The notes: generated from the letters alone by a model not told the origin. Positions 1-9,635 are shown, numbered from the stretch's first letter. The stretch: 64,000 nucleotides of DNA from Ascidiaceihabitans sp034111945 (GCA_047626725.1 JBLHSG010000004.1:82078-146077), one strand, 5' to 3'. Translations and numbers: made by a program.

Positions 1-772
1 TGTAAATCTCTGCCATAAACGGCGACAATACAGATGCACTGCCCAACCGAACCAAGAAACCTTTGGCAGAATCAACTGCAGATACGTCGCGCATTTCGCC
101 TGCCCAGACGTGACCATCTTGACCGTAATTTGCGCCAAATTCGCGAGCGTGCATTTCAAATCCTGCGTCGCCCTTCCATTGGATCGCAGTGCGGTCGTAT
201 TGGCCAAGGTCCGGAACCTGAACTTGTGCAACTGCGCCTTCGCCATTCGGGAACGCAAAGATCACAACTGCGTCTTCGGCCATGGCGGGTACGGAGACCT
301 TTAGACTACCATCACGCGCAGTCGATTGCGTGAACATCATACCGTTGTGATGCACCGTGACGTTTTCATTTGGCATGCAAGGCGCGGTCAAACTGACGTC
401 GATCATCGCCCCTTTGGACGCGATCGCCATCGCGGAAATGTCGCATGATGCAGCCGGAACTGACGTATCCAATTCCGGTGCCGCCAATCCATTAACCGGC
501 GCAGAGGCAAGCTGAACACCCGCCTCAGGGGTCACAATCACATCCATAGGCGTGGTTTGCGCGGACGTCAGCGTAATGTCCTGCACCTCTAGAAACGCGC
601 CTGCAGAATTGGCCGCGACAATCGACGACGCGATTTCGGTTGGTGTATTTTCTTGTGCAACATCACTGTAACGCTGCTTGGCGGTATCACCGCTTTGCAT
701 AATAAAACCAATGCCGACAGCACACGTAAGTGTACCAGCCGCAGTTAACACTTCTCTGGTCTTTAACATCAT
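1..772 (-). CDS. Exported protein next to secA, C-terminus outside window
   Basis: An open frame of 257 codons runs leftward off the window, so the C-terminus is not visible. It begins at tandem ATG codons (772 and 769) with an AAGGA ribosome site five bases upstream. The N-terminus (MMLKTREVLTAAGTL, then a hydrophobic run to about residue 20) looks like a signal peptide or membrane anchor. The rest is polar, rich in Ala, Val and Thr, with a few Met and a Cys pair, and no catalytic motif I recognise. It lies just downstream of secA on the same strand. From memory, proteins in this position in Rhodobacterales are sometimes labelled 'translocase', but nothing here shows such a role. A periplasmic or envelope protein of unknown function is the safe call. 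Confidence 0.75.
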   Translation of the reverse strand, partial: MMLKTREVLTAAGTLTCAVGIGFIMQSGDTAKQRYSDVAQENTPTEIASSIVAANSAGAFLEVQDITLTSAQTTPMDVIVTPEAGVQLASAPVNGLAAPELDTSVPAASCDISAMAIASKGAMIDVSLTAPCMPNENVTVHHNGMMFTQSTARDGSLKVSVPAMAEDAVVIFAFPNGEGAVAQVQVPDLGQYDRTAIQWKGDAGFEMHAREFGANYGQDGHVWAGEMRDVSAVDSAKGFLVRLGSASVLSPFMAEIY

Positions 773-848
773 CCTGTTCCTTCTGGCGGAATAGCTCAGA
801 AGGTTTTTGGCAGGGAAAAGGGGCCGAGTTGTGACCGCTTGAGGGACT

Positions 849-883
849 CATTGCGGCAAGACTTTGACAACCTTGCCGCAATG
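849..883 (-). terminator. 12-bp perfect hairpin after secA
   Basis: CATTGCGGCAAG (849-860) pairs perfectly with CTTGCCGCAATG (872-883) around an 11-base loop, starting 7 bases beyond the secA stop. There is no clear T-run on the leftward strand, so it may act as a weak terminator, an mRNA-stabilising hairpin, or an attenuator between secA and the downstream exported protein. Confidence 0.6.
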
Positions 884-889
884 AATGTG

Positions 890-3586
890 TTAGGCGACGC
901 GCCCGTGGCAGTGTTTGAATTTTTCGCCAGACCCGCAAGGACACGGATTGTTGCGGCCAGGATTACCCCACGTGGAGGAATCATTTTCGACAAATCCGGC
1001 TGCCAATGCTTCGGCTGTTGGGGCCGGTGTCGCTGGTGCTGCTTCTACTTCGCGTGCGGCTTGTTCAATCGCCATTTGCTCGGCCATGGTTTGCTGTTCT
1101 TCTGCGGTCATTGGGCGGATTTGACCCAATTTCTTTGTCACATCTTCGCGCAGGGAATCGAGCATGGTTTCAAACAAGTGGAACGATTCATTTTTGTATT
1201 CGTTCAATGGATCACGCTGTGCGTAACCACGGAAACCAACCACAGATCGCAAGTGTTCAAGCGTCAAAAGATGCTCGCGCCATTTGCCGTCGATCGATTG
1301 CAGCAACAACTGCTTTTCGATGATCCGCATGTTTTCGGCACCAAAGGATTCGGTTTTGGCCGCCATCATTTCATCCGTCGCCGCCATCAGACGTTCGCGA
1401 ACTTGCTCGTCATCGACGCCTTCTTCTTCGCACCATTCCATAACCGGCGCGTCGATGCCCAGCTGTTCAATCACCGCGGCATACAGCCCTTCGGTGTTCC
1501 ATTGATCAGCATAAGATCCGGCAGGCATGTAGGTGTCGACAAGCTCGTCAATCACCTCGGACCGCATGTCGTTCGTGACGTCAGACAGGTCTTCGGATTC
1601 CATGATTTCGCGACGCTGGCCAAAGATAACTTTGCGCTGGTCGTTCATCACGTCATCGAATTTTAGCAGCTGTTTGCGGATGTCAAAGTTACGGCCTTCG
1701 ACCTTGGCTTGCGCCCGTTCCAGCGATTTGTTGACCCATGGGTGAACGATCGCTTCGCCTTCTTCGAGGCCAAGGGTCGTCAGGACTTTTTCCAAACGCT
1801 CGGAGCCAAAAATGCGCATCAGATCGTCTTCGAGGCTAAGGTAGAACGACGTGCGACCCGGATCACCCTGACGGCCAGCACGGCCACGCAACTGGTTATC
1901 GATGCGACGGCTTTCGTGACGTTCAGAGGCCAGAACAAACAGGCCACCGGCACCCTTAACGTTTTTCTTTTCTTCCGATGTTTCGGCTTCGATACGCGTG
2001 CGGATTTCTTCGGGGTCCGCCTCAGGATCGGCAGTGATCGCTTGCAGCACTTTCATTTCGGCGTTGCCGCCCAGCTGAATATCCGTGCCACGACCGGCCA
2101 TGTTTGTCGCGATAGTGACCGCGCCCAGTTTGCCAGCATCTGCGATAATCTGTGCTTCTTGTTCGTGCTGACGCGCATTCAAAACGTTGTGCGTGATGCC
2201 TGCGTCAGTCAGCATTTGGCTGAACATCTCAGATTTTTCGATAGACGTGGTGCCGACCAAAACAGGCTGATTTTTTTTGTGGGCCTCTTTGATTTCGCCA
2301 ATCATCGCTTCGTATTTTTCACGACCTGTGCGGAACACTTGATCGTCTTCATCCACGCGCGAGATATCGCGGTTTGTCGGGACTTCGATCACGCCCAGCC
2401 CATAGATTTCGCTAAATTCTGATGCTTCGGTCGATGCTGTACCGGTCATACCCGCCAGTTTCGAATACAGGCGGAAATAGTTCTGGTAGGTCACAGAGGC
2501 TAGCGTCGTGTTTTCCGGCATGATTTTCACGCCTTCTTTGGCTTCGATCGCTTGGTGCAAACCGTCACCCAAACGACGACCAGACATCATGCGTCCAGTG
2601 AATTCATCGATCAACATAACTTCGCCGTCACGCACGATGTAATCTTTGTCTTTGGTAAACAGTTTGTGAGCACGCAAACCTTGGTTAACGTGGTGAACGA
2701 TAGACGTGGATTCAGGATCGTACAGGTTCTGCTCTGCTTCAAGCAGACCGCGGATACGCAACTGTTCTTCGAGGAACTCGTTGCCTTCATCCGTGAACGT
2801 CACGTTGCGGGTTTTCTCGTCTAATTCGAAATGTTCATCTTCAACAAACGGGATCAAAGCATCGATCGCCGTGTACATTTCTGAACGATCTTCGGCAGGG
2901 CCAGAGATAACCAAAGGTGTGCGCGCTTCATCGATCAGGATCGAGTCGACTTCGTCCACGATGGCAAAGTTGTGTTTCTTTTGGAAAATCTGGGACAGCT
3001 CGGCCTTCATGTTGTCGCGCAGATAATCAAAGCCCAATTCGTTGTTTGTCGCGTAGGTAATGTCGCAGGCATAGGCGGCGCGTTTTTCGTCTTCGGGCAT
3101 ATTGGCGACAACAAAACCGGTTGTCAGACCCAGCGCGCTAAAGACATTGGCCATCCATTGCGCATCACGTTGCACAAGGTATTCGTTAACCGTCACGACG
3201 TGAACGCCGTCACCTGTCAGGGCATTCAGGTAGGCAGGAAAGGTCGCGACAAGTGTCTTGCCTTCGCCTGTTTTCATCTCGGCGACGTTGCCGTTGTGCA
3301 GGAAAATCCCGCCCATCAACTGAACATCAAAGGCACGCAAACCCAAAGCACGGCGGGCAGCCTCGCGGCAGTTCGCAAACGCTTCGGGCAGCAGGCTGTC
3401 TAGGCTTTCGCCCCCGATCGCGCGTTTACGCAATTCTTCGGTCTTTTCGATCAGACCTTCATCGCTCAATTTCTCGAACTCGGGCTCTAGCGCATTGATC
3501 TGTTCGACCTGCGGGCGCACGGCTTTGACCTTGCGATCATTAGGTGTGCCAAAAATCTTTTTGGCGAGTGTTTTCATACCGAGCAT
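890..3586 (-). CDS. secA: Preprotein translocase ATPase SecA
   Basis: 898-residue motor ATPase that drives unfolded preproteins through SecYEG. The Walker A loop (EMKTGEGKT, about residues 103-111) and the DEVDS Walker B segment (about 210) are intact. The preprotein cross-linking and helical wing/scaffold regions follow, and the C-terminus carries the zinc and SecB-binding tail CPCGSGEKFKHCHG. Length is normal for alphaproteobacteria. The ATG at 3586 is preferred because GGAGA lies six bases upstream. It is divergent from a SurA/PrsA-like periplasmic isomerase across 186 bases, which suggests linked export and folding functions. SecB, which docks on this zinc tail, is encoded at 56.2 kb. Confidence 0.98.
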   Translation of the reverse strand: MLGMKTLAKKIFGTPNDRKVKAVRPQVEQINALEPEFEKLSDEGLIEKTEELRKRAIGGESLDSLLPEAFANCREAARRALGLRAFDVQLMGGIFLHNGNVAEMKTGEGKTLVATFPAYLNALTGDGVHVVTVNEYLVQRDAQWMANVFSALGLTTGFVVANMPEDEKRAAYACDITYATNNELGFDYLRDNMKAELSQIFQKKHNFAIVDEVDSILIDEARTPLVISGPAEDRSEMYTAIDALIPFVEDEHFELDEKTRNVTFTDEGNEFLEEQLRIRGLLEAEQNLYDPESTSIVHHVNQGLRAHKLFTKDKDYIVRDGEVMLIDEFTGRMMSGRRLGDGLHQAIEAKEGVKIMPENTTLASVTYQNYFRLYSKLAGMTGTASTEASEFSEIYGLGVIEVPTNRDISRVDEDDQVFRTGREKYEAMIGEIKEAHKKNQPVLVGTTSIEKSEMFSQMLTDAGITHNVLNARQHEQEAQIIADAGKLGAVTIATNMAGRGTDIQLGGNAEMKVLQAITADPEADPEEIRTRIEAETSEEKKNVKGAGGLFVLASERHESRRIDNQLRGRAGRQGDPGRTSFYLSLEDDLMRIFGSERLEKVLTTLGLEEGEAIVHPWVNKSLERAQAKVEGRNFDIRKQLLKFDDVMNDQRKVIFGQRREIMESEDLSDVTNDMRSEVIDELVDTYMPAGSYADQWNTEGLYAAVIEQLGIDAPVMEWCEEEGVDDEQVRERLMAATDEMMAAKTESFGAENMRIIEKQLLLQSIDGKWREHLLTLEHLRSVVGFRGYAQRDPLNEYKNESFHLFETMLDSLREDVTKKLGQIRPMTAEEQQTMAEQMAIEQAAREVEAAPATPAPTAEALAAGFVENDSSTWGNPGRNNPCPCGSGEKFKHCHGRVA

Positions 3587-3772
3587 GCGATCTCCAGACG
3601 ATGGTTAGTTGTGTTTGCCAGCAAGTGGCCTGTCCGCTCTTGCCCGACCCGCACGCAGCCAATAGATAGTACGTCAATGACGTTCCAAGCGGCGCCCATA
3701 GGGCGATGTAAGGGTCGCGTCAAACAGTGTCAATGTTACGCCATGCCGTGACCTTATCGATAGGATCAAACG

Positions 3773-4612
3773 ATGCAAAAACCTCTCAGCTTTGTGGCCG
3801 CTCTTGGGCTTGCCGTAACTCTTGCCATGCCCGCCAAAGCGCAGGATGCCAGCACCGTAGTTGCAAAAGTCAACGATACCGAAATCACCATCGGTCACAT
3901 GATCGTGGCGCGCGCATCCTTGCCCGAACAGTACCAGCAGTTGCCAGATGAAGTTTTGTTCACCGGTATTCTGGACCAGTTGATTCAACAAACCGCTCTG
4001 GCCGATAGCTTTGATGGCGAATTGCCTTTGCGCGTCAAAGTATCGATCGAAAACGAAACCCGTTCGTTGATCGCCGGTGAACGGCTTGATTCAGCACTTG
4101 GGTCCGCAATCACACCTGAAATTGTGCAAAAAACTTTTGATGAACGGTATGGCGATCAAGAACCTGAAACAGAATTCAACGCCTCGCACATCCTTGTCGA
4201 AACCGAAGAAGAAGCTGTCGAACTGATTGCAGCACTTGAATCCGGCGATGATTTTGCCGCCCTCGCACGCGAAAAATCCACAGGCCCGTCTGGTCCCGGT
4301 GGCGGATCGCTAGGTTGGTTTGGTAAAGGCGCGATGGTTCCCGCATTTGAAACTGCAGTTTTGGATCTTGAAGTTGGTGCAGTATCCGCCCCGGTCAAAA
4401 CTCAATTCGGCTGGCACGTCGTAAAATTGAACGAAACGCGAAAAGCAGGATTGCCAACATTGGACAGTGTGCGCGACGAATTGGTCAGCGAAATCCAGGC
4501 AACTGTCGCAACATCCACAGTCGAAGCCGTGATGGCCAAGGCCACTGTCGACAAACGGAACGTTGAGGCAATTGACCCAGCGATCCTGAAAAACCTCGCA
4601 TTGATCGAGTAA
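3773..4612 (+). CDS. Periplasmic parvulin-type peptidyl-prolyl isomerase
   Basis: 279 residues. A Sec signal peptide ending near AKA-Q (about residue 23) is followed by an N-terminal helical region and one parvulin (PpiC/rotamase) domain at about 138-230. That domain contains FNASHILVETEEEA and the glycine-rich GPSGPGGGSLGWFGKG segment typical of the family. The product probably helps fold outer-membrane or periplasmic proteins after Sec export. AGGA lies upstream of the ATG. It is followed after six bases by argJ, so the two may share a transcript although their functions are unrelated. It resembles PrsA/SurA-class foldases but has one rotamase domain, so I do not assign surA. Confidence 0.93.
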   Translation: MQKPLSFVAALGLAVTLAMPAKAQDASTVVAKVNDTEITIGHMIVARASLPEQYQQLPDEVLFTGILDQLIQQTALADSFDGELPLRVKVSIENETRSLIAGERLDSALGSAITPEIVQKTFDERYGDQEPETEFNASHILVETEEEAVELIAALESGDDFAALAREKSTGPSGPGGGSLGWFGKGAMVPAFETAVLDLEVGAVSAPVKTQFGWHVVKLNETRKAGLPTLDSVRDELVSEIQATVATSTVEAVMAKATVDKRNVEAIDPAILKNLALIE

Positions 4613-4618
4613 TCAGCA

Positions 4619-5845
4619 ATGGGAAGCACGCCAAAACGGTCACCGCTTGCACCAACGAGCTTTCCTGACTTGCCGCCCGTCGCAGGCGTCACGTTTGCCA
4701 CAGTCGAAGCCGGCGTGCGCTATTCCGGGCGCACGGACGTCATGCTGGCCAAAATGGTCGCAGGCACAACGATCGCCGGCGTCTTTACCAAATCAACGAC
4801 GCGCGCCGCACCGGTGCTGGATTGCCAAGCCAAGCTAGGCGGCGATCCTTCGGGGCCTGCCGCGATCTTGGTAAATTCAGGCAATGCAAATGCGTTCACG
4901 GGGCGCAGCGGGCACGCGTCGGTTGATGCGATTACTTTGGCCGTTTCATCGATTTGTGACGTGCCGCAAGACCGCGTGTTTACATCATCGACTGGTGTTA
5001 TTGGCGAACCATTGCCGCACGACCGCGTTACCGCCCAGCTTGAGACACTGAACTCCACACAATCGCCGGATAACGTCGCGAAAGCGGCCAGCGCGATCAT
5101 GACCACCGACACCTATGCCAAAGGTGCGCACCAACGCATCGTGATCGACGGCAGGGCGGTGAATATCGTTGGTATCGCCAAAGGCTCAGGCATGATCGCG
5201 CCTGATATGGCAACGATGTTGGTCTATATTTTTACCGATGCTGTGGTTGATCAAGACGCCTTGCAAACGCTGGTGTCGGACCTGTCTGACAAGACGTTCA
5301 ATTGCATCACTGTCGACAGTGACACATCGACCTCGGACACATTATTGATGGCTGCAACAGGCGCATCTGGCGTGAACGCGGCGGGTGATGCTGGCTTTGC
5401 CAACGGGCTGCATTCTGTCATGTTGAACCTCGCCCACCAAGTTGTTCGTGACGGCGAAGGTGCTACAAAATTTGTTGAGATTTCAGTCACCGGCGCGGTG
5501 GATAATGCGACTGCTCGCACCCACGCTTTGGCGATTGCCAACTCTCCGCTCGTCAAAACCGCAATCGCTGGCGAGGATCCGAATTGGGGTCGGATCGTTA
5601 TGGCGATTGGTAAATCGGGTGCCCCAGCGGACCGTGATCTGATTTCAATCCGGTTCGGGGATGTTGTCGTGGCTGAAAACGGTTGGGTCAGCCCCAATTA
5701 TGTCGAGGCAAAAGCCGCCGCATTGATGAAGCACGATGAGATCGAAATCGGTATTGATTTAGGCATGGGAACTGGGTCAGCTACGGTTTGGACCTGTGAT
5801 TTAACCCATGGATACATCGAAATTAACGCGGACTATCGATCGTGA
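4619..5845 (+). CDS. argJ: Bifunctional ornithine acetyltransferase / N-acetylglutamate synthase ArgJ
   Basis: 408 residues. Transfers acetyl from N-acetylornithine to glutamate, and can also make N-acetylglutamate from acetyl-CoA, in arginine biosynthesis. The self-cleavage site is present: KGSGMIAPDMATM, with Thr199 expected to become the nucleophile and N-terminus of the beta chain after cleavage between Ala198 and Thr199. The oxyanion segment SSTGVIGE (123-130) and the C-terminal NWGRIVMAIGKSGA segment are also present. Its stop overlaps the GTG start of mutT by four bases (GTGA), implying translational coupling. argG, a later step of the pathway, is at 32.8 kb. Confidence 0.97.
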   Translation: MGSTPKRSPLAPTSFPDLPPVAGVTFATVEAGVRYSGRTDVMLAKMVAGTTIAGVFTKSTTRAAPVLDCQAKLGGDPSGPAAILVNSGNANAFTGRSGHASVDAITLAVSSICDVPQDRVFTSSTGVIGEPLPHDRVTAQLETLNSTQSPDNVAKAASAIMTTDTYAKGAHQRIVIDGRAVNIVGIAKGSGMIAPDMATMLVYIFTDAVVDQDALQTLVSDLSDKTFNCITVDSDTSTSDTLLMAATGASGVNAAGDAGFANGLHSVMLNLAHQVVRDGEGATKFVEISVTGAVDNATARTHALAIANSPLVKTAIAGEDPNWGRIVMAIGKSGAPADRDLISIRFGDVVVAENGWVSPNYVEAKAAALMKHDEIEIGIDLGMGTGSATVWTCDLTHGYIEINADYRS

Positions 5846-6240
5846 AAGTTGTTCTGGTTTCAGCCGTCGCCCTTATAGACGTCGACGGCCGCGTGCTGTT
5901 GGCACAACGCCCCGAAGGCAAATCAATGGCCGGTCTATGGGAATTCCCCGGCGGCAAAGTTGAGGCGGGCGAGACACCCGAAGTTGCCTTGGTGCGCGAG
6001 CTGGAAGAAGAGCTTGGCATTAACACATGGCAGTCCTGCCTCGCGCCGTTAACATTTGCCAGCCACAGCTACGATGATTTTCATTTGCTGATGCCGCTGT
6101 TTGCCTGTCGCAAATGGGAGGGCACACCAATCGGTCGTGAAAACCAAATGCTGAAATGGGTCCGTCCAAATGCCTTGCGTGATTATCCGATGCCTGCCGC
6201 AGACATTCCGTTAATTCCGATTTTGCGCGATTGGCTATAG
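5842..6240 (+). CDS. mutT: MutT Nudix 8-oxo-dGTP diphosphatase
   Basis: 132-residue Nudix hydrolase expected to remove 8-oxo-dGTP from the nucleotide pool and so prevent A:T to C:G mutations. The full Nudix signature is visible (GGKVEAGETPEVALVRELEE then ELGI). The preceding RPEGKSMAGLWEFPGG is typical of MutT rather than of other Nudix families. The start is GTG, overlapping the argJ stop. The argJ-mutT pairing is, as I recall, common in Rhodobacterales. Confidence 0.93.
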   Translation: MKVVLVSAVALIDVDGRVLLAQRPEGKSMAGLWEFPGGKVEAGETPEVALVRELEEELGINTWQSCLAPLTFASHSYDDFHLLMPLFACRKWEGTPIGRENQMLKWVRPNALRDYPMPAADIPLIPILRDWL

Positions 6241-6320
6241 GTCAGCGAACGCTGCTTTTCCGACCAGTTAACCTTTGAGATGCGTAATGATCCTGTGAAT
6301 TCTGAACAGGAGATAAGGCA

Positions 6321-6443
6321 ATGTTGCGCACCATCACCCTAGGCAGCTGCATTTCGGTGCAAGGCGTATTTCACAGTTTTCGACCAGGCGGCCTGATGGC
6401 TGTACGCGACGGAAACACGATTTATGTCGGCAAACCAGTCTGA
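6321..6443 (+). CDS. 40-residue conserved-looking microprotein
   Basis: ATG at 6321, preceded by a strong AGGAGATAAGGCA ribosome site, opens a 40-codon frame: MLRTITLGSCISVQGVFHSF, then RPGGLMAVRDGNTIYVGKPV and TGA. It has a beta-rich pattern (TITLGSC, IYVGKPV) and no signal peptide or membrane segment. I recall similar 40-residue proteins in related Rhodobacterales, but this is memory and was not searched. It lies alone between mutT and infB and is followed by a terminator hairpin, which supports a real transcript. Function unknown. Confidence 0.7.
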   Translation: MLRTITLGSCISVQGVFHSFRPGGLMAVRDGNTIYVGKPV

Positions 6444-6452
6444 TCCGGAACG

Positions 6453-6486
6453 AAAAAGGGGAAGGCGTCATGCCCTCCCCTTCTCT
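6453..6486. terminator. Bidirectional terminator between the microprotein gene and infB
   Basis: GGGGAAGGC and GCCCTCCCC form a nine-base stem with one mismatch around GTCAT. The stem is flanked by an A-run on the left and a pyrimidine-rich TTCTCTT on the right. It sits between converging genes, so it can serve both. Confidence 0.7.
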
Positions 6487-6505
6487 TATTCATGTTATTG
6501 CGAAA

Positions 6506-8983
6506 TTACGCCAAAGTACGCGTGATTTCCTCGCGTTCAAAGATTTCGATCACATCGTCTGGACGAATATCTTCGTACTTTTCAAACGCCATGCCGCACT
6601 CGTGACCGGATTTAACATCCGCCACTTCGTCCTTGAAGCGTTTCAGCGTCTTCAGCGTGCCTTCGTGGATAACCACGTTGTCACGCAGCAAACGTACGCC
6701 TGCAGAACGACGTGCCACACCTTCGGTAACCATACAGCCCGCAACTTTGCCGACGCCAGTAACCTTGAACACTTCTTTGATTGTCGCATAACCAATAAAG
6801 TTTTCGCGGATTTCGTTGCTGAGCAAGCCGGACGCCGCCGCTTTTACATCGTCAACCATGTCGTAGATGACGGAATAATAGCGAATTTCGACACCTTTTT
6901 GGTTCGCGATGTTACGCGCTGATGCGTTTGCACGAACGTTAAAGCCGATGACCGGTGCACCTGATGCTTCGGCCAAACCAACGTCTGTTTCGGTGATCGC
7001 GCCAACGCCGGAATGCAGGACACGTACCCGGACTTCGTCGTTGCCGATTTTTTCCATCGCTTGAACGATTGCTTCGGCAGATCCTTGAACGTCAGCTTTG
7101 ACCAAGATTGGCAATTCGCTGACGTCGGCGTCTGCTTTGGCGTTCGCCATCAGCTGTTCCAATGTCGTTGCCGCACCGGCTGCTGCGCGTTTGTCTTTTG
7201 CAGCTTTCTGGCGATATTCAGCAATTTCACGCGCTTGCGCTTCGGTTTCGGTAACGTTCAAAACGTCGCCCGCGCCAGGAGTACCGTTCAGGCCAAGGAC
7301 CTCAACAGGAACAGATGGTCCGGCTTCTTTGATACGTTCGCCTTGATCGTTGATCAGGGCACGTACTTTACCATATTTTTCGCCAACAACAAAAATGTCA
7401 CCAACACGCAGTGTACCGGTTTGGATCAGAACAGTGGCAACTGGGCCACGACCCACGTCCAGCTTGGCCTCGATCACGGCACCTTGGGCGGCGCGATCAG
7501 GGTTGGCTTTCAGTTCCAGCAGTTCGGACTGCAACGCGATGGCTTCCAACAGTTCGTCCAAACCTTCGCCTGTGTGCGCAGACACTTCGACGTCCTGCAC
7601 ATCACCGGACATTTTTTCCACAACAACTTCGTGCTGTAGCAAATCTGTACGTACTTTGGTTGGGTTGGCTTCGTGCTTGTCGATCTTGTTGATCGCCACA
7701 ATCATCGGCACGTTCGCGGCTTTTGCGTGTGCAATCGCTTCGATCGTTTGTGGCATCACAGCGTCATCCGCCGCGACAACCAGAATGACGATATCCGTAA
7801 CCTGAGCACCGCGCGAACGCATGGATGTAAACGCAGCGTGGCCCGGAGTATCAAGGAACGACAGCACTTGGCCGTTGTCCGTTGTCACCTGATAGGCACC
7901 AATGTGCTGCGTGATACCGCCAGCTTCGCCCGCCACAACTTTGGCTTTGCGAATGGCATCCAGCAACGACGTTTTACCGTGGTCAACGTGGCCCATGATC
8001 GTAACGACCGGTGGGCGCGGCTTCAGGTCTTCGTCTTTATCTTCAAAGACGTTGATCACGTCTTCGACGTCCGCATCAGAAACGCGGTTCACCTTGTGAC
8101 CAAATTCTTCGATGATCAGTTCGGCTGTATCGGCGTCGATGGTTTCGTTTTGCGTTACCATCATGTCCATTTTCATGAGGGCTTTGACAACGTCACCCAC
8201 ACGTTCGGTCATACGTGCTGCCAGCTCGGAAACCACGATGGCTTCTGGCAGGTTCACTGTACGCAATACTTTTTCGCGCTCGACTGTACCGCCCATCGCT
8301 TTTTGACGTGCACGTTCTTGCTTGCGCTTCATCTGCGCCATTGAACGCTGGCGACCTGCGCCGCCTGCCAATGCCTGGTTCAGCGTCAGCTTGCCGGAAC
8401 GGCGCGCGTCTTCTTCGCGCCCACGGTTTGGACGGGCTTGTTGGTCACGCTCGTTTTTACGCGGAGTCGCAGCTGGCAACGGGCCACCACGGTTCGGCGT
8501 TGGACGCGCTTGTGCCGGTTCAGCAGGAGCAGCTGCAGCTTGCGCCGCAGCTTCAGCCGCTTTAACCGCCGCCGCTTCTTCTTCGGCTTTCGCCTTCAGG
8601 CTCTCTGCGCGTTCTTTTTCTTCGCGTTCTTTTGCGTCGATTTCAGCACGACGGCGCTCGCGGTCTTCGGCGCGGGCTTTTTCGTCGGCGGCCCGTGCGG
8701 CTGCTTCTTCGACTTCACGTGCCTTGGCGGCTTGAACGGCCTTTAGGCGGCGTTCCATTTCTGCGTCGGTGATGCCAGCAGGGCGTCTGGACGGATCGCC
8801 CACACCTAAAGGCGCGACTGCGCCCGCTTTGTTGGCCGCACCCGGTTTAGGGACCACAACGCGTTTGCGCTTGGTCTCGACGACGACGTTTTTGGTACGC
8901 CCGTGGCTGAAACTTTGTTTCACATTGCCAGGACGCGCGCCTCCGCGCAGACCCAATGTTTTTTTACCGTCAGTATCGCTCAT
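6506..8983 (-). CDS. infB: Translation initiation factor IF-2
   Basis: 825 residues. GTPase that delivers initiator tRNA to the 30S subunit. Residues 1 to about 230 are a low-complexity, highly charged Ala/Glu/Arg region. An IF2-N helical segment follows. The G domain has G1 GHVDHGKT (331-338), G3 DTPGHAAF and G4 NKID, then domains II-IV. The start ATG is followed by DTDGKKTLGL, the usual alphaproteobacterial N-terminus. It is the last gene of rimP-nusA-ylxR-infB, nine bases after ylxR. Confidence 0.98.
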   Translation of the reverse strand: MSDTDGKKTLGLRGGARPGNVKQSFSHGRTKNVVVETKRKRVVVPKPGAANKAGAVAPLGVGDPSRRPAGITDAEMERRLKAVQAAKAREVEEAAARAADEKARAEDRERRRAEIDAKEREEKERAESLKAKAEEEAAAVKAAEAAAQAAAAPAEPAQARPTPNRGGPLPAATPRKNERDQQARPNRGREEDARRSGKLTLNQALAGGAGRQRSMAQMKRKQERARQKAMGGTVEREKVLRTVNLPEAIVVSELAARMTERVGDVVKALMKMDMMVTQNETIDADTAELIIEEFGHKVNRVSDADVEDVINVFEDKDEDLKPRPPVVTIMGHVDHGKTSLLDAIRKAKVVAGEAGGITQHIGAYQVTTDNGQVLSFLDTPGHAAFTSMRSRGAQVTDIVILVVAADDAVMPQTIEAIAHAKAANVPMIVAINKIDKHEANPTKVRTDLLQHEVVVEKMSGDVQDVEVSAHTGEGLDELLEAIALQSELLELKANPDRAAQGAVIEAKLDVGRGPVATVLIQTGTLRVGDIFVVGEKYGKVRALINDQGERIKEAGPSVPVEVLGLNGTPGAGDVLNVTETEAQAREIAEYRQKAAKDKRAAAGAATTLEQLMANAKADADVSELPILVKADVQGSAEAIVQAMEKIGNDEVRVRVLHSGVGAITETDVGLAEASGAPVIGFNVRANASARNIANQKGVEIRYYSVIYDMVDDVKAAASGLLSNEIRENFIGYATIKEVFKVTGVGKVAGCMVTEGVARRSAGVRLLRDNVVIHEGTLKTLKRFKDEVADVKSGHECGMAFEKYEDIRPDDVIEIFEREEITRTLA

Positions 8984-8992
8984 CTAGCTCGT

Positions 8993-9613
8993 CTATCCTT
9001 CCGAATGGCCAATGCCATCCTCTTTTGCGCGCACGCCACGCAACCTCTGGGCTTCCTCTACAACACGTTTCGTGAGTCCACCAGAGGCGAGCGCCCCATG
9101 TACTACAGTTTCGCGTCCAAAAGCCAAGCCCAATTCATCTGCTGTCAGCCAGCCAATATAGCTACCGTAGTGTGGCGTGCTAAGTTTTGATTTGCCGCGC
9201 CCGGACCCGTCAGAGGCCTGAAACAGCACTTGCGCTTCTTCTGATTGAAGCCAAGCTTTCGTCTTTTCGTATCCGGCAACAGCCGATCCTGCTTTGCGTG
9301 ACATCGCGATCAGATTGACCACTTGGCGCGCCAGTTGCTTTTCGACTTCGGCCAGTAGATCGTCAGGTATCTTGACCTGTTGCTTGGCACCACGCGCGAA
9401 CAATTTCTTGCTCACTGCGGTTTCTAGCGCGTCACGATCCGCTGCCACGTAAATCCCACGCCCAGGTAACTTTCCTGAGACATCGGGATAAATCATATCT
9501 TCGGGCCCCACCACAAAACGGATCAAGCCATACTTAGGCTGGACCTCGCCTGTGACAATGCACTTGCGATCAGGACCGTCTTCCCGGTCTTTGGAGGCGC
9601 CACCGCGACTCAT
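8993..9613 (-). CDS. ylxR: YlxR (DUF448) / L7Ae-like RNA-binding protein
   Basis: 206 residues. The N-terminal DUF448 domain shows RKCIVTGE (16-23), LIRFVVGP (30-37) and GRGIYV (51-56). The C-terminal half (about 90-190) resembles the L7Ae/S12-type RNA-binding fold that is fused to YlxR in alphaproteobacteria. YlxR proteins bind RNA and have been linked to RNase P or transcription in other bacteria; the role here is inferred. The position between nusA (22 bases upstream) and infB is the conserved place for this family. Confidence 0.9.
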   Translation of the reverse strand: MSRGGASKDREDGPDRKCIVTGEVQPKYGLIRFVVGPEDMIYPDVSGKLPGRGIYVAADRDALETAVSKKLFARGAKQQVKIPDDLLAEVEKQLARQVVNLIAMSRKAGSAVAGYEKTKAWLQSEEAQVLFQASDGSGRGKSKLSTPHYGSYIGWLTADELGLAFGRETVVHGALASGGLTKRVVEEAQRLRGVRAKEDGIGHSEG

Positions 9614-9635
9614 CGGATTCCCCCGAGGCCTACGA

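Noticed and set aside
839..1666. 275-codon open frame on the plus strand opposite secA
   Set aside because: Antisense shadow of a well-supported secA; Cys/Phe/His-rich composition and no ribosome site.
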